Shown: positions 26,149 through 37,600 of the stretch, one piece after another
Position numbering within the stretch: position 1 is the stretch's first letter
Layout: the number at the start of each line of letters is the position of its first letter
Assembly (NCBI GenBank): GCA_035944135.1
Contig: DASZBM010000002.1
Span: 620,001 to 684,000 of the forward strand
Length of the DNA: 64,000 nucleotides
From: Acidobacteriaceae bacterium
Lineage (GTDB): Bacteria > Acidobacteriota > Terriglobia > Terriglobales > Acidobacteriaceae
Direction: 5' to 3'
Notes under the pieces: generated by a model
Told to the model about the DNA's origin: nothing
Databases searched by the model: none
Seen by the model: only the letters and a program-made list of their open reading frames with translations
Translations under genes and position numbers: made by a program

Positions 26149-26164
26149 TCTGTCTGAAGACAGA
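26149..26164 (+). promoter_or_regulatory. Stem-loop in the leader of the metallothionein gene
   Basis: TCTGTC, loop TGAA, GACAGA: six perfect pairs, ending a few bases before the GGAGGG ribosome site of the metallothionein gene. It could affect translation or mark the end of the recN message. Its role is inferred only from position. Confidence 0.4.
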
Positions 26165-26178
26165 AGTTGGAGGGACCA

Positions 26179-26328
26179 ATGGCCGAGGCCAAGAAGTGTG
26201 CGCATGAGGTGTGCAGCTGTGTCTGCACGGATGGAAAGAAATACTGCTCGCAGATTTGTGAGGATTCGGCGGGGAAGACGACGCTGGCCTGCCACTGCCC
26301 GCATGACAACTGTTCGGGCCACGTGTAG
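26179..26328 (+). CDS. Small bacterial metallothionein (SmtA/BmtA-like)
   Basis: A 49-residue protein easily missed because of its length. It contains nine Cys (positions 7, 12, 14, 16, 23, 27, 38, 40, 45) and four His (9, 39, 42, 48). The arrangement HEVCSCVC, then KKYCSQIC, then ACHCPHDNC parallels cyanobacterial SmtA and pseudomonad BmtA, which also have a YYCSEAC-type centre and nine Cys. It would bind about four Zn or Cd ions in a Cys/His cluster. The ATG has GGAGGG five bases upstream. It sits 51 bases after recN and 13 bases before ispH on the same strand. No ArsR/SmtB regulator gene is adjacent. Family assignment is by pattern recognition. Confidence 0.85.
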   Translation: MAEAKKCAHEVCSCVCTDGKKYCSQICEDSAGKTTLACHCPHDNCSGHV

Positions 26329-26341
26329 GAGATGAGATCAG

Positions 26342-27535
26342 ATGGCTGCTCCTGAGCCGGAGCAGATAGCTATTGCGTCCCCATCGGGAGAACTCGCTGG
26401 GGACCCCGCTCTGGACGCGGCGCTGGCTATCGCTGAAGGGCAGCGCTTTTGCACCGTCCGTGGTTCACATGGAGGGGTGCCTGAGCGCCCGAAGACGGGT
26501 ATACTAGAGGACGTGCCTAGTCCTGTAGCTGCGCCCATCGATACAGACAATTTGACCTCCGCCTCCGCTGAAAAGCGCATCCTGCTTTTGAAGCCCCGGG
26601 GCTTCTGCGCCGGCGTGGTGCGGGCGATCGATATCGTGCGGATTGCGCTGGAGACCTTTGGCGCGCCAATTTATGTCCGCAAAGAGATTGTCCATAACAG
26701 CTATGTTGTGAACGACTTGGCGCAGAAGGGCGCTATCTTCGTCAACGAGCTGGACGAGGTTCCGGAGGGTCAGCGCGTGATTTACTCCGCGCATGGCGTG
26801 TCGCCGGCTGTCCGGGCACGGGCAAAGGAGCGCGGGCTGAAGGTCATCGACGCGACCTGCCCGTTGGTGACGAAGGTCCACGTGGAGGCGATCAAGTTCG
26901 CTAAGCAGGGGTACTCGCTGATTCTTGTGGGACATAGGGACCACGAAGAGGTTGAGGGAACGCAGGGCGAGGCTCCGGACGTGACCCAGGTCGTGTCAAC
27001 GGCGGCCGAGGTGGAATCGCTGGTGGTTCCCGACCCGAATAAGGTGGCGTACCTGACCCAGACGACGCTCTCGCTTGACGAGGCCGGGACGATGATCCAG
27101 GCGCTCAAGAAGAAGTTCCCGAACATCATGGGGCCGCACGCGCAGGACATCTGCTATGCGACCGAGAACCGCCAGACGGCGGTGAAGAATGTGGCCCACG
27201 GCGCGGACGTGGTGCTGGTTGTGGGATCGAGGAACAGCTCGAACTCAAACCGCCTGGTTGAGGTTTCGCGGAACCTGGGGACGAGCTCCTATCTGATCGA
27301 CAAAGCTGACGACATCAGGCCGGAGTGGCTGGAGGGCGCGGCGTCTGTGGCAATTACGGCCGGGGCTTCGGCGCCGGAGATCCTGGTGCAGGATGTGGTG
27401 CGTTTCCTGCAGGGCAAGGGTTATGGTTCGGTCGAAGAGGTTGAAGTAATGCCGGAGAACGTCCGGTTCGGACTTCCGCCGGAGATAGTGCAGGCGATCG
27501 CCGCCGCGCCAAAGCCGGCAGCGGCCGCAGTGTAA
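26342..27535 (+). CDS. ispH: 4-hydroxy-3-methylbut-2-enyl diphosphate reductase IspH (LytB)
   Basis: A 397-residue iron-sulfur enzyme for the last step of the MEP pathway, giving IPP and DMAPP. The three cluster cysteines are seen in PRGFCAGVVRAIDI, DATCPLVTKVH and AQDICYATENRQTAV. SRNSSNSNRLVEV and TAGASAPE are also family-specific. The IspH core starts only at about residue 77 (EKRILLLKPRGF), so the frame carries a long Ala/Pro-rich N-terminal extension. A GTG at 26513 (residue 58) is an alternative start, though its purine-rich site is too close. It lies upstream of squalene-hopene cyclase, fitting supply of isoprenoids to hopanoids. Confidence 0.93.
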   Translation: MAAPEPEQIAIASPSGELAGDPALDAALAIAEGQRFCTVRGSHGGVPERPKTGILEDVPSPVAAPIDTDNLTSASAEKRILLLKPRGFCAGVVRAIDIVRIALETFGAPIYVRKEIVHNSYVVNDLAQKGAIFVNELDEVPEGQRVIYSAHGVSPAVRARAKERGLKVIDATCPLVTKVHVEAIKFAKQGYSLILVGHRDHEEVEGTQGEAPDVTQVVSTAAEVESLVVPDPNKVAYLTQTTLSLDEAGTMIQALKKKFPNIMGPHAQDICYATENRQTAVKNVAHGADVVLVVGSRNSSNSNRLVEVSRNLGTSSYLIDKADDIRPEWLEGAASVAITAGASAPEILVQDVVRFLQGKGYGSVEEVEVMPENVRFGLPPEIVQAIAAAPKPAAAAV

Positions 27536-27628
27536 GCAAACGCGTAGAGGCGCACGTCGTTAAGTAACGGGCGCAGACCAGAAGCAGTCGCAGTCAGGCT
27601 GTTAGAGGTTCGAGCGAAAAGATTGCGA

Positions 27629-29656
<2,028 letters not shown>

Positions 29657-29691
29657 CTTCAGATCGCTGGCTGAATTTTGGAGGGTTTGAG

Positions 29692-30840
29692 ATGGCTGTA
29701 CCGGTATCGCAGGCGTGGACAGTTGCGACGTACGTGCTGAAACAAAAAATCAAGGGCCGCAAGCGGTATCCGCTCGTCCTGATGCTGGAGCCGCTGTTCC
29801 GCTGCAACTTGGCATGCGCGGGGTGCGGAAAGATTCAGTATCCGCCGCACATCCTGAAGGCGCAGCTGACGCCGGAGCAGTGCTTCAAGGCCGTTGAGGA
29901 ATGCGGTGCGCCGATGGTGTCGATTCCGGGCGGCGAGCCGCTGCTGCATCCGCAGATGCCGGAGATCGTGGCTGGCCTGGTCGCGCGCAAGAAGTATGTG
30001 TACATGTGCACCAATGCGCTGCTGCTGAAGGAGAAGCTGCATCTCTTTACGCCGTCGAAGTACCTGAGCTTTTCGGTGCATCTGGATGGCGAGAAGGAGC
30101 ATCACGATTTTTCCGTGTGCCGCGAGGGTGGATGGGACATCGCGATGGAGGGCATTAAAGCCGCCGTGGCTGCAGGTTTCCGCGTGACGACGAACACGAC
30201 GCTGTTTGATGGAGCGGATCCGAATTCGGTGCGTCGGCATTTCGATCAGATGATGGAAGCGGGCGTTGAGTCGATGATGGTGAGCCCGGGCTATACATAT
30301 GACAAGGCTCCGGACCAGCAGCACTTCCTGGGCAAGGCGCGGTCACGCAAGCTGTTCCGGATGATTTTGTCGAACCGCAAGAAGAGCTGGGAGTTCAACA
30401 CGCACCCGCTGTTCAGCGAATACCTGATGGGCAAGCGCGATTTCGAGTGCACGCCCTGGGGTATGCCGGCGTACTCGATCTTCGGGTGGCAGAAGCCGTG
30501 CTACCTGCTGCAGGATGGCTACGCGGATACGTACCAGGAGTTACTGGACGCGACAGAGTGGGCGAACTACGGAGCGAAGAGCGGCAATCCGCAATGCGCG
30601 AACTGCATGGTGCACTCCGGGCATGAGGCGAGCGCGGTGGATTACAACTTCGGGTCGATCAAGGGATTTTTGACGACGGCGAAGAAGTACATGTTCAAGT
30701 CGATGTATCCAGACGATGGCGCGATGAAGATGCTGAACGAGTGGAAACCTGCGGGCCATGGGCCGCTGGTGCAGATTGCTGCGCCGGTTGTGGTGACGAC
30801 TTCGGTGAATGAGAACCTGACCAGCGTGGCGGGAGACTAG
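29692..30840 (+). CDS. hpnH: Adenosyl-hopene transferase HpnH (radical SAM)
   Basis: A 382-residue radical SAM enzyme that adds the adenosyl group of SAM to hopene, the first step to C35 bacteriohopanepolyols. The [4Fe-4S] site is Cys38, Cys42 and Cys45 (CNLACAGC), followed by the SAM-binding region SIPGGEPLLHPQM. The C-terminal block ECTPWGMPAYSIFGWQKPCYL and CANCMVHSGHEASAV is typical of HpnH. GGAGG precedes the ATG at good spacing. The next gene begins two bases after its stop. Confidence 0.95.
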   Translation: MAVPVSQAWTVATYVLKQKIKGRKRYPLVLMLEPLFRCNLACAGCGKIQYPPHILKAQLTPEQCFKAVEECGAPMVSIPGGEPLLHPQMPEIVAGLVARKKYVYMCTNALLLKEKLHLFTPSKYLSFSVHLDGEKEHHDFSVCREGGWDIAMEGIKAAVAAGFRVTTNTTLFDGADPNSVRRHFDQMMEAGVESMMVSPGYTYDKAPDQQHFLGKARSRKLFRMILSNRKKSWEFNTHPLFSEYLMGKRDFECTPWGMPAYSIFGWQKPCYLLQDGYADTYQELLDATEWANYGAKSGNPQCANCMVHSGHEASAVDYNFGSIKGFLTTAKKYMFKSMYPDDGAMKMLNEWKPAGHGPLVQIAAPVVVTTSVNENLTSVAGD

Positions 30841-30842
30841 CG

Positions 30843-31301
30843 ATGTCGACAGCACAGCAGGAGCACGCAAAGATCGAGCAGTTGCAGCACGCTTCGCAGG
30901 ACGAGCTGGAGGTAATGGCGGGGCGCGAGCGCGAGAACCTGGAGGGGTGGGTTCCGGAGCTGGCGAGCGAGCAAGAGATTCGCGAGGCGCTGGAGAAGGC
31001 GTTTGACTATCGCGGCGATATCACGATCACGCGGCGCGATGGCTCGGTGGTTGAGGGATACTTGTACGACCGGCGCAACGGCCTGACGCTCGCGGATTCG
31101 GTGGTGCGGATTATTCCGACGCCGAAGGAGGGCGCGCCGACCGAGCGGATGATGATTCCGTACAGCGATGTGGCGGGGCTGAAGTTCAGCGGACGCGATA
31201 CGGCGGCGGGCAAGAGTTTCGATGCCTGGGTGAAGAAGTATTGGGAGAAGAAGGCCGCGGGCGAGCAGAACATCGGGATCGAAGCGGAGAAGCTCGACTA
31301 G
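30843..31301 (+). CDS. Unknown 152-residue protein in the hopanoid cluster
   Basis: No recognised family. It starts two bases after hpnH, which implies translational coupling. Cytosolic by appearance: no signal peptide or membrane segment. The N-terminal third is charged and helical (EELQHASQ-type heptads; ENLEGWVPELASEQEIREAL). The centre is beta-rich and small-domain-like (YRGDITITRRDGSVVEGYLY, then MMIPYSDVAGLKFSGRDTA). That pattern resembles an Sm/SH3-like barrel that binds a ligand. The C-terminus is Lys/Glu-rich. Linkage to hpnH suggests a hopanoid-related accessory role, but this is inference from position only. Confidence 0.75.
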   Translation: MSTAQQEHAKIEQLQHASQDELEVMAGRERENLEGWVPELASEQEIREALEKAFDYRGDITITRRDGSVVEGYLYDRRNGLTLADSVVRIIPTPKEGAPTERMMIPYSDVAGLKFSGRDTAAGKSFDAWVKKYWEKKAAGEQNIGIEAEKLD

Positions 31302-31358
31302 CTTCCGCCGCAGTCTAAGGACAGGAACAAGCAACGCGATTCTCTCGTACTGTGATGC

Positions 31359-32363
31359 ATGCTTCCTCGTTTCATCTGCATCATGGTTCTCGCGCTTTGG
31401 TTTCGGCCGGCGCAATGCGCGTCTTTGTCACCTGTCGTTCGTGGAGAGCATAACGTTGTGGTCAACGGGGTGCGGCTCTGGTACAAGGTTGCCGGATCCG
31501 GTCAGCCCGGCGAAGCTCCACTGGTGTATCTTCACGGCGGCCCGGGTTATAACAGCTACAGCTTTGAGAAGACCATCGGGCAGAGGCTCGAGCGGCACGT
31601 TCAGATCATTTATCTGGACGAGCGCGGATCCGGGCGCAGCGAACGGCCGTGGGGCGGAGATTACACGCTGAGCTCGTTTGTCGAGGACCTTGAGGGGCTT
31701 CGCAGCAGCCTCGGCTTGTCGCAGATTTCGATTATGGGCCACAGCTTCGGGGGGACGATCGCGCTGGAGTATGCAGCGCGCTATCCCAGTCATGTGCAGA
31801 AGCTCATCATTGTTGATGGAGCGGCGGACCTTCCGGCAGCTTTCGGAGTCTGGCGACAGGAGATAGAGCAGCGTTATCCGCAGGAGTGGGCCGCAGCGTT
31901 GAAGAGCGCGGCCGGGGCGCAGATGCTCGCGGCCGAGAAGGGAAGCGACGCCTGCGCTGTCGCGAAGCCTGAGTTCAATGTGGAGATGAGTGTGCTCCAA
32001 AAAGTCGACTCAAACGAGTTTCATCATTGGCAGCAGTTCCACGATCAGCGGTTTGAGAAAGAGCAAGAGGCGCTTGACGCAAGCAGCGGACTGAAGAACA
32101 CAGGCGAGATCGGGCGCATCTACTTTGATTCGACAAGCCAGTTTCCGTGCTATCGATTCGCGCAGGCGTCAAAGCTGACGATGCCAACACTGGTGATTGC
32201 AGGCAAGTACGATGGCGCCATCGGGGTCGAGCAGATGCGTGCACTGGCTGCCAGTGTTAATGGTTCACAGTTCGACGAGTTTGATCAGAGTGGTCATTTC
32301 CCATATGCGGAAGAGCCGAGCAAATTCGAGCACGATGTCTTGGCTTTTCTGGCGCAACGGTAA
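31359..32363 (+). CDS. Exported alpha/beta-hydrolase, proline iminopeptidase-like (S33)
   Basis: A 334-residue hydrolase with a signal peptide (residues 1-20, FRPAQCAS). The oxyanion block HGGPGYNSYSFE, YLDERGSGRSERP and nucleophile elbow GHSFGGTIALEYA are clear, followed by an acid in AGKYDGAIG and the catalytic His in DQSGHFPYAEEP. The Ser-Asp-His triad is therefore complete, unlike the hydrolase at 10285. HGGPG and DERGSGRS are hallmarks of proline iminopeptidase-like S33 enzymes; the real substrate is unknown. It lies between hpnH and hpnA, with 57 bases to the gene before, and could have been inserted in the hopanoid block. Confidence 0.85.
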   Translation: MLPRFICIMVLALWFRPAQCASLSPVVRGEHNVVVNGVRLWYKVAGSGQPGEAPLVYLHGGPGYNSYSFEKTIGQRLERHVQIIYLDERGSGRSERPWGGDYTLSSFVEDLEGLRSSLGLSQISIMGHSFGGTIALEYAARYPSHVQKLIIVDGAADLPAAFGVWRQEIEQRYPQEWAAALKSAAGAQMLAAEKGSDACAVAKPEFNVEMSVLQKVDSNEFHHWQQFHDQRFEKEQEALDASSGLKNTGEIGRIYFDSTSQFPCYRFAQASKLTMPTLVIAGKYDGAIGVEQMRALAASVNGSQFDEFDQSGHFPYAEEPSKFEHDVLAFLAQR

Positions 32364-32394
32364 GGATCGAGTTCCACTCGTATGATGAAGAGCG

Positions 32395-33405
32395 ATGAAG
32401 ATTTTCATTACGGGAGCCACTGGATTTGTTGGGTCGCATGTGGCGAGGATGGCGGCGGAGCAGGGGGCTGAGATTCGGCTGCTGACGCGCAAGACTTCGC
32501 GAATAGAGAATCTGCCGAAGAATGCGGAGGTTGTGCACGGGGACCTGCGCGACCCGGTGAAGTTTGCGGCGGCGCTGCGCGGGTGCGATGCGCTGATTCA
32601 TGTGGCGGCGGATTACAGGCTGTGGGTGCCTGATCCCGCGGAGATGTATAAGGCGAACGTTGACGGAACGCGGGAGCTGTTGAAGTTGGCGCGCGAAGCG
32701 GGCGTGCGGCGCGTAGTGTACACGTCGAGCGTGGCGACGATGGGGTTTCGCAAGGATGCGTCGGTCGTGGATGAAGAGACGCCGGTGAGCGAAGCGGACA
32801 TGATCGGCCACTACAAGCGGTCGAAGTGGATGGCGGAGCAGGAGGCGATTGCGGCGGCGCGTGCGGGGCAGGAGGTTGTGATTCTGAATCCGACGACTCC
32901 GGTGGGCTCGATGGATGTGAAGCCGACGCCAACGGGGAGGATCATCGTCGATTTTCTGAATCGCAAGTTTCCGGCGTATGTCGAGACAGGGTTGAACCTG
33001 GTTGATGTTGAGGAGATTGCGCGGATGCATCTTGCGGCGCTTGAGCGCGGCCGATTTGGCGAGCGCTACATTCTTGGCGGAGAGAATCTCACGCTGAAGC
33101 AGATTCTCGACAGGCTGGCAGCGATGACGGGGTTGCCGTCGCCGACGATGAAGGTACCGCATGGGGTGGCGATGGCGTTTGCGTTCTTCGACGAGACGGT
33201 GACGGGGAAGCTGCGCGGCAAGGAGCCGAGGGCGACCGTTGAGGCCGTGCGGATGGGGAAGAAAATGATGTGGGCGAGCTCGGCGAAGGCGGAGCGGGAG
33301 CTGGGGTGGCGGGTGGTTCCGGTGGACGATGCGCTACGCCAGGCGGTGCGGTGGTTCGTCGAGAAGGGCTATGCGCCGAAGCCGCCGCAGATGGCTTCCG
33401 TTTGA
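32395..33405 (+). CDS. hpnA: Hopanoid-associated NAD-dependent sugar epimerase HpnA
   Basis: A 336-residue extended short-chain dehydrogenase/reductase. The Rossmann motif is GATGFVGSHVARM at residues 7-19; the catalytic YxxxK is YKRSK (about 142-146) with a TSS block before it (YTSSVATMG). NPTTPVGSMDVKPTPTG is typical of HpnA-type epimerases, which are associated with sugar-modified hopanoids. It is 31 bases after the hydrolase and closes the ispH-shc-hpnH block. Two CTAAAG-core palindromes follow its stop. Confidence 0.9.
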   Translation: MKIFITGATGFVGSHVARMAAEQGAEIRLLTRKTSRIENLPKNAEVVHGDLRDPVKFAAALRGCDALIHVAADYRLWVPDPAEMYKANVDGTRELLKLAREAGVRRVVYTSSVATMGFRKDASVVDEETPVSEADMIGHYKRSKWMAEQEAIAAARAGQEVVILNPTTPVGSMDVKPTPTGRIIVDFLNRKFPAYVETGLNLVDVEEIARMHLAALERGRFGERYILGGENLTLKQILDRLAAMTGLPSPTMKVPHGVAMAFAFFDETVTGKLRGKEPRATVEAVRMGKKMMWASSAKAERELGWRVVPVDDALRQAVRWFVEKGYAPKPPQMASV

Positions 33406-33446
33406 TAGGAGCTGCTGAACTCGTCGAAAGTCGGTAGCGTACCTCA

Positions 33447-33500
33447 GCGGCTAAAGCCGCGCCGATTCCGCGGCATCTACGGCACGGCTGAAGCCGTGCC
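33447..33500. repeat. Two CTAAAG-core palindromes between hpnA and the PAP2 gene
   Basis: GCGGCTAAAGCCGC at 33447-33460 and GGCACGGCTGAAGCCGTGCC at 33481-33500, preceded by TACCTCA. The arms differ but the cores (CTAAAG, CTGAAG) agree with the copies at 13485 and 39760-39816. They lie between convergent genes and may also serve as transcription end structures. Confidence 0.7.
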
Positions 33501-33530
33501 CTTAACGAAACCGAGCTCTTCTGGGCGCTC

Positions 33531-34451
33531 TTATTGCGTTGGCTGGTTGCCGTGGTGGCGGTAGATGGGGTGGTGGTGGTGGGCGCGGACTACGTAGTGG
33601 CCGATCATCCAGCCGGCGGCGGAGCCGAGGAGGACGTCGGTGGGGAAGTGTTTTTCAGCGAGGACGCGGTTGAGGGAGGTTGCGGTCGCCGCGGTGTAGA
33701 AGGCGGCCTGCTTCCAGGGGCTCGGGTACTCGGCTGCCATGACGGCAGCGGCGGACCATACGTTGATGGAGTGGCCGGAGATGAAGGAGGAGTCGATGCC
33801 GGCGGAGGTCTGGTAGAACTTGCCGTCGTAGTTGGTCGCGGCGGTGGGCCGTTCGCGGAAGGTGGACAGCTTGATGACCTCGTCGAAGATGTAGGCGTCG
33901 ACCATGGCCTGACCGGAAAGGAGGCCAGTCTCCTGGATGTGGTCGTTGTGGGTGAAGAGGCCGGTGCCGTACATGGTTACGGAGCCCGCGATGTAGCCGT
34001 AGAGGAGGTCGTAGGAGACGTTGTCGTTGGCGTTGTTGAAGCCGGGGTCGTGGCTGACAATGTTGCGAGCTACGTGGCTGTCCTGGGAAAGGGCGACGCC
34101 AGTGGCGGCGGCCATGGGGAGGATCCACTTGAGGTCGGCGGGGCGTATGTAGATGGGCGAGGTGAAGATGCGGTACGTGTCACCGGCGATGTTGAGCGGA
34201 ACACGGACGAGCGTGACGCGTGGGTGCGGGATGTCTTCGAGGGGAACCTTGCCCTGGCCGTGCGGCTTGGCGGTGATGAGCGAGGACGGCGCGTTGGGCA
34301 GATTGGCCTGAGTGGCCGGGTTTGTCTGGGGCTGCGGGGTTTCCTGTTTCGGTGCGGCAGTTTGGGGCTGCGGCTGTTGAGTGTCCTGTGCGAGAAGAGC
34401 GGGGGCGAAGAGAAGAAAGGCCGTAAGCGTAATGCGGGCGAAACCGAACAT
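33531..34451 (-). CDS. Exported PAP2-type phosphatase
   Basis: A 306-residue protein with a signal peptide (residues 1-22, PALLAQ), then a Gln/Pro-rich low-complexity stretch (about 23-60). The three acid phosphatase motifs follow: KLSTFRERP, SSFISGHSINVW and NRVLAEKHFPTD. The family removes phosphate from lipid diphosphates or phosphatidic acid at the periplasmic face. The His-rich C-terminus (RAHHHHPIYRHHG) is unusual and could bind metal. ATG 34451 is chosen because it starts the signal peptide directly; the frame is open for another 50 codons upstream without support. Confidence 0.87.
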   Translation of the reverse strand: MFGFARITLTAFLLFAPALLAQDTQQPQPQTAAPKQETPQPQTNPATQANLPNAPSSLITAKPHGQGKVPLEDIPHPRVTLVRVPLNIAGDTYRIFTSPIYIRPADLKWILPMAAATGVALSQDSHVARNIVSHDPGFNNANDNVSYDLLYGYIAGSVTMYGTGLFTHNDHIQETGLLSGQAMVDAYIFDEVIKLSTFRERPTAATNYDGKFYQTSAGIDSSFISGHSINVWSAAAVMAAEYPSPWKQAAFYTAATATSLNRVLAEKHFPTDVLLGSAAGWMIGHYVVRAHHHHPIYRHHGNQPTQ

Positions 34452-34577
34452 ATTGTTTGTGATGCGGGTGGATGGGGGGTTGCAGGGGATGATGAACGAA
34501 AGTTCATGCGCGGTAGGGATGGGGCGCAGCGAAGTGGATCGTCTGCGGGGACGACGGCAAAAAGCAACAGCAAAGGC

Positions 34578-34620
34578 GCGGATTCCCGACGGGAATGACA
34601 ATCAGAAACGCAAGAGCAAG
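34578..34620 (+). repeat. Dispersed GGRATGACA-family element, copy 2
   Basis: GCGGATTCCCGACGGGAATG, then ACAATCAGAAACGCAAGAGCAAG. Same plan as copy 1: a short palindrome (GATTCCC/GGGAAT) with a purine-rich tail. It lies between the GT2 fusion gene and the PAP2 gene, both on the minus strand. Confidence 0.6.
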
Positions 34621-34631
34621 GCGGAACCGGG

Positions 34632-37600
34632 TTACTGCTGTGCGAACTGTTCGGCCGCTTTGGACATTTTGGCGGTGCGTTCGAGTTTGTCCCAGTTGAA
34701 GGGCTTGCCGTCGATGGCACGCTTCACGGTTTTCAGCAGCACCCAGGAGAAGAGCTGGCGGTAGGTGAAGCGCTGGATCCAGATGTGAAAGAGTAGCCAG
34801 CCGTCGCCCTTGCTGGCGGGATGTTTGCGCTCGAGCATGAAGGCAAGGCCGGAGGCGGCAAAGTCGATGACGAGGAAGGCGCCGAAGAAGACGAGCAGCT
34901 TGACGAGGTCGGCGGAGCTGGTGGTCTCGGGGTGGAAGTGTTTGTCGATGAAGTAGTGGATGACGCCGGCGACGAACATGAGATCAATGAGCGGCGAGAC
35001 GAGGGGGAGCAGGATCTGGAAGATGAGAATGTTGGGAAGCGCGAAGAGTCCCATGGCGCGGCGGTTGCGGATGGCGCCGCGGTGCTTGTAGAGGGCTTGC
35101 AGAATTCCGAAAGACCAGCGGAAGCGCTGGCGCGCGAGGCCGTTGGCGTTGATAGGAGCTTCGGTAAAGGCAAGGGCCTGATCTTCGTAGATGACCCAGT
35201 ACCCCTGCTCGAGGAGGCTCATGGTGAGGTCGGCGTCTTCGGCGACGGTGTCGGGGTGATAGCAGCCGCCTGCTTTGACGGCCGCGGTGCGCCAAGCGCC
35301 GATGGCTCCGGGGACGACGGTGACGACGTCGAAGAGATCGAGAGCGCGGCGCTCGAAGTTTTGCGAGGTGATGTATTCGAGCGCCTGCCAGCGGGTCCAG
35401 AGATTGACGCGATTGCCGACCTTGGCATTGCCGGCGACAGCGCCGATGCGCGGGTTGGCGAAGTGGCAGACGAGGCGCGAGATGGCGTCGTGCGCGATGA
35501 CGCCGTCGGCATCGATGCCGATGTAGACCTCTTCTTCAGTTTGTTGAAGGGCGAAGTTGAGAGCTTCAGCTTTGCCGCCGTTGGGCTTGGTGAGCACGGT
35601 GACGCGGCCTTGTTCGATCTCGCGAGCGTAGGTTTCGGTGGCGACCTTGTAGGTGTTGTCGCGTGAGCCGTCGTCGATGACGATGACGCGGAGCTTTTTG
35701 TAGTTGGACATGAGCACCGAGCGGATGGTGCGTGCGATGACCTTCTCTTCGTTGTAGGCGGGGATGAGGACGGCGACGCGTGGAGCGTAGGCGCCGGTCG
35801 GGTCGTCGTGACGTTTGCGGAAGCGATCGATGAGCGCGCAGATTCCGATGACGATGAGGCGCAGGCTCATGAGGAAGTCGCCGACGAAAAAGACGTCGAT
35901 GACGAAGTGATTGAAGAAGGAGATGAAGAAGAACGCGACGGAGTCGACGGCGGCCTGGTACTTCTGGTGGCGCGTGAGCGGAGGCATCACCTCAGCGCGG
36001 GTTTTGCCGACGAGCTGGGAGACCGGGACGATGGTGTAGCCGTGAGCGCGAAGGGCTTCGATGAGTTTGGGTAGAGCGTCGACGGTGGGCTGGCGATTGC
36101 CGCCGCCGTCGTGCATGAGGATGATGGAGCCGCGCATCCAGGTTTTGGTGTTGGCGAGATCGATCTGGTGGAAGACGGAGTCGATGATTTCCTGGGGGGA
36201 CTTTCGCGGTTGCTCGCTCCAGTCGTCGGTGTCTATTTTGTCGCCGACGATGGTGTAGCCGAGCTGTTGGATGTGCTCGACTGGCGCGGCCTGGTCATTG
36301 GTGTCGGGCTCCTGATCGATGGAGTACGGCGGCCGGAAATATACGGGCTGCACGCCTAGTTTGGCCGCGAAGAGACGCTCGGTGAGGTTGAGCTGGAGGT
36401 CGACGGAGCGCTCGGAGATTTCGCTGATGTCCGGGTGTGTGAAGGTGTGATTGCCGATCTCGTGGCCTTCGCGGTAGACGCGCTTCATGATGCTGACGTT
36501 GTCTTCGGCCTCTTCGCCGATCATGAAGAAGGTGCCGACGACGTGGTAGCGCTTGAGGATGTCGAGGATCTTCGGCGTCCAGGTGGGATCAGGCCCGTCG
36601 TCGAAGGAGATGGCGACCTCTTTGGGGTGATAGCCGTATTGCGAGACGGTGTACGGGAGCGGGTAGGAGTCCATCGATTCGGAGACGGCTGAGAGGTACT
36701 GCGATGGGATGGTCTTGTCGTCGTCCATCGTGATGGTGCGATGACCATTTTGCGGCGGCTTGGTGACGCGGAGGATGTCGCCGTCGCCTTCTGTGTCGAC
36801 GTCCCAACCGGGCGCGATGTCGGTGAGCGCCTTAGTGGGATCGACCTTGAGCGGGTTGTCCCAGATGTTCCAGATGGAGGCGTCTTCGGAGCCGAGGCGC
36901 CAGAGGGCGAACGTCTGCAGGCCGAGAGCGCGGGCGACGCGCATTTCGTTCAACGCGCTGACGGCGTCAAGCAGCCAAACCTGGTGGCGGACGTGCTCGT
37001 CTTCGTCGACGTAGGCGAAGTGTGGGTTGAGCGAGGGATCGTCGAGCTCGATTTTGGCGTCGGCGTCGGAGGCGGCCTGCCAGGCTTCCTGCGTGGACAT
37101 GTAGACGGCGTCGACGTCGGTTTGCTCGGGCGGCGCCGATGGCGTTTTGACGCGGCGCGTCATGTGCTCGCGGGTGCGTCTGGTCTCGGGAGTTGGCGTC
37201 GGCGTTGCGGCGGTGGCGGGGAGAGGTGTGGACCAGTCGTAGGCGTAGTTTCCGATGGAGCAGATTATCTTTTCGCGCGGAACGGCGGAGAGTGCGGTGC
37301 GGAGGTTGTTCTCGAACCAGTCCTGACCGGCGATGGGGCCGGGCTGCGTGCCGGTCTGGTGCTGGTCGTAGTCCATGAGGACGACGCCGTCGGAGTTGCT
37401 GGCGATGAAGGAGAGCTGCGCGGGTGGAGTGCTGACGGGAACGTTGACGTAGAGGCGCAGATTGCGCGGGTGGAAGTCGGCGTAAAGCGCGGCGATGAGG
37501 GCGTTGTAGTTGGGCTGGTCGTTGGGCCCGAGCGCCTGGAAATCGAGCGTAAGACCGCGATAGAAGGTGTTGGCGGCGAGGAAGCGGTCGACCTGGCGGA

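Noticed and set aside
24415-26322. Open frame of over 600 codons antisense to recN and the metallothionein gene
   Set aside because: Arg/Leu/Gln/His-rich shadow of recN codon bias; the sense strand has clear Walker motifs.
26506-26515. GTG at 26513 as the certain start of ispH
   Set aside because: The purine-rich stretch is only one or two bases away, too close for a normal ribosome site; retained only as an alternative.
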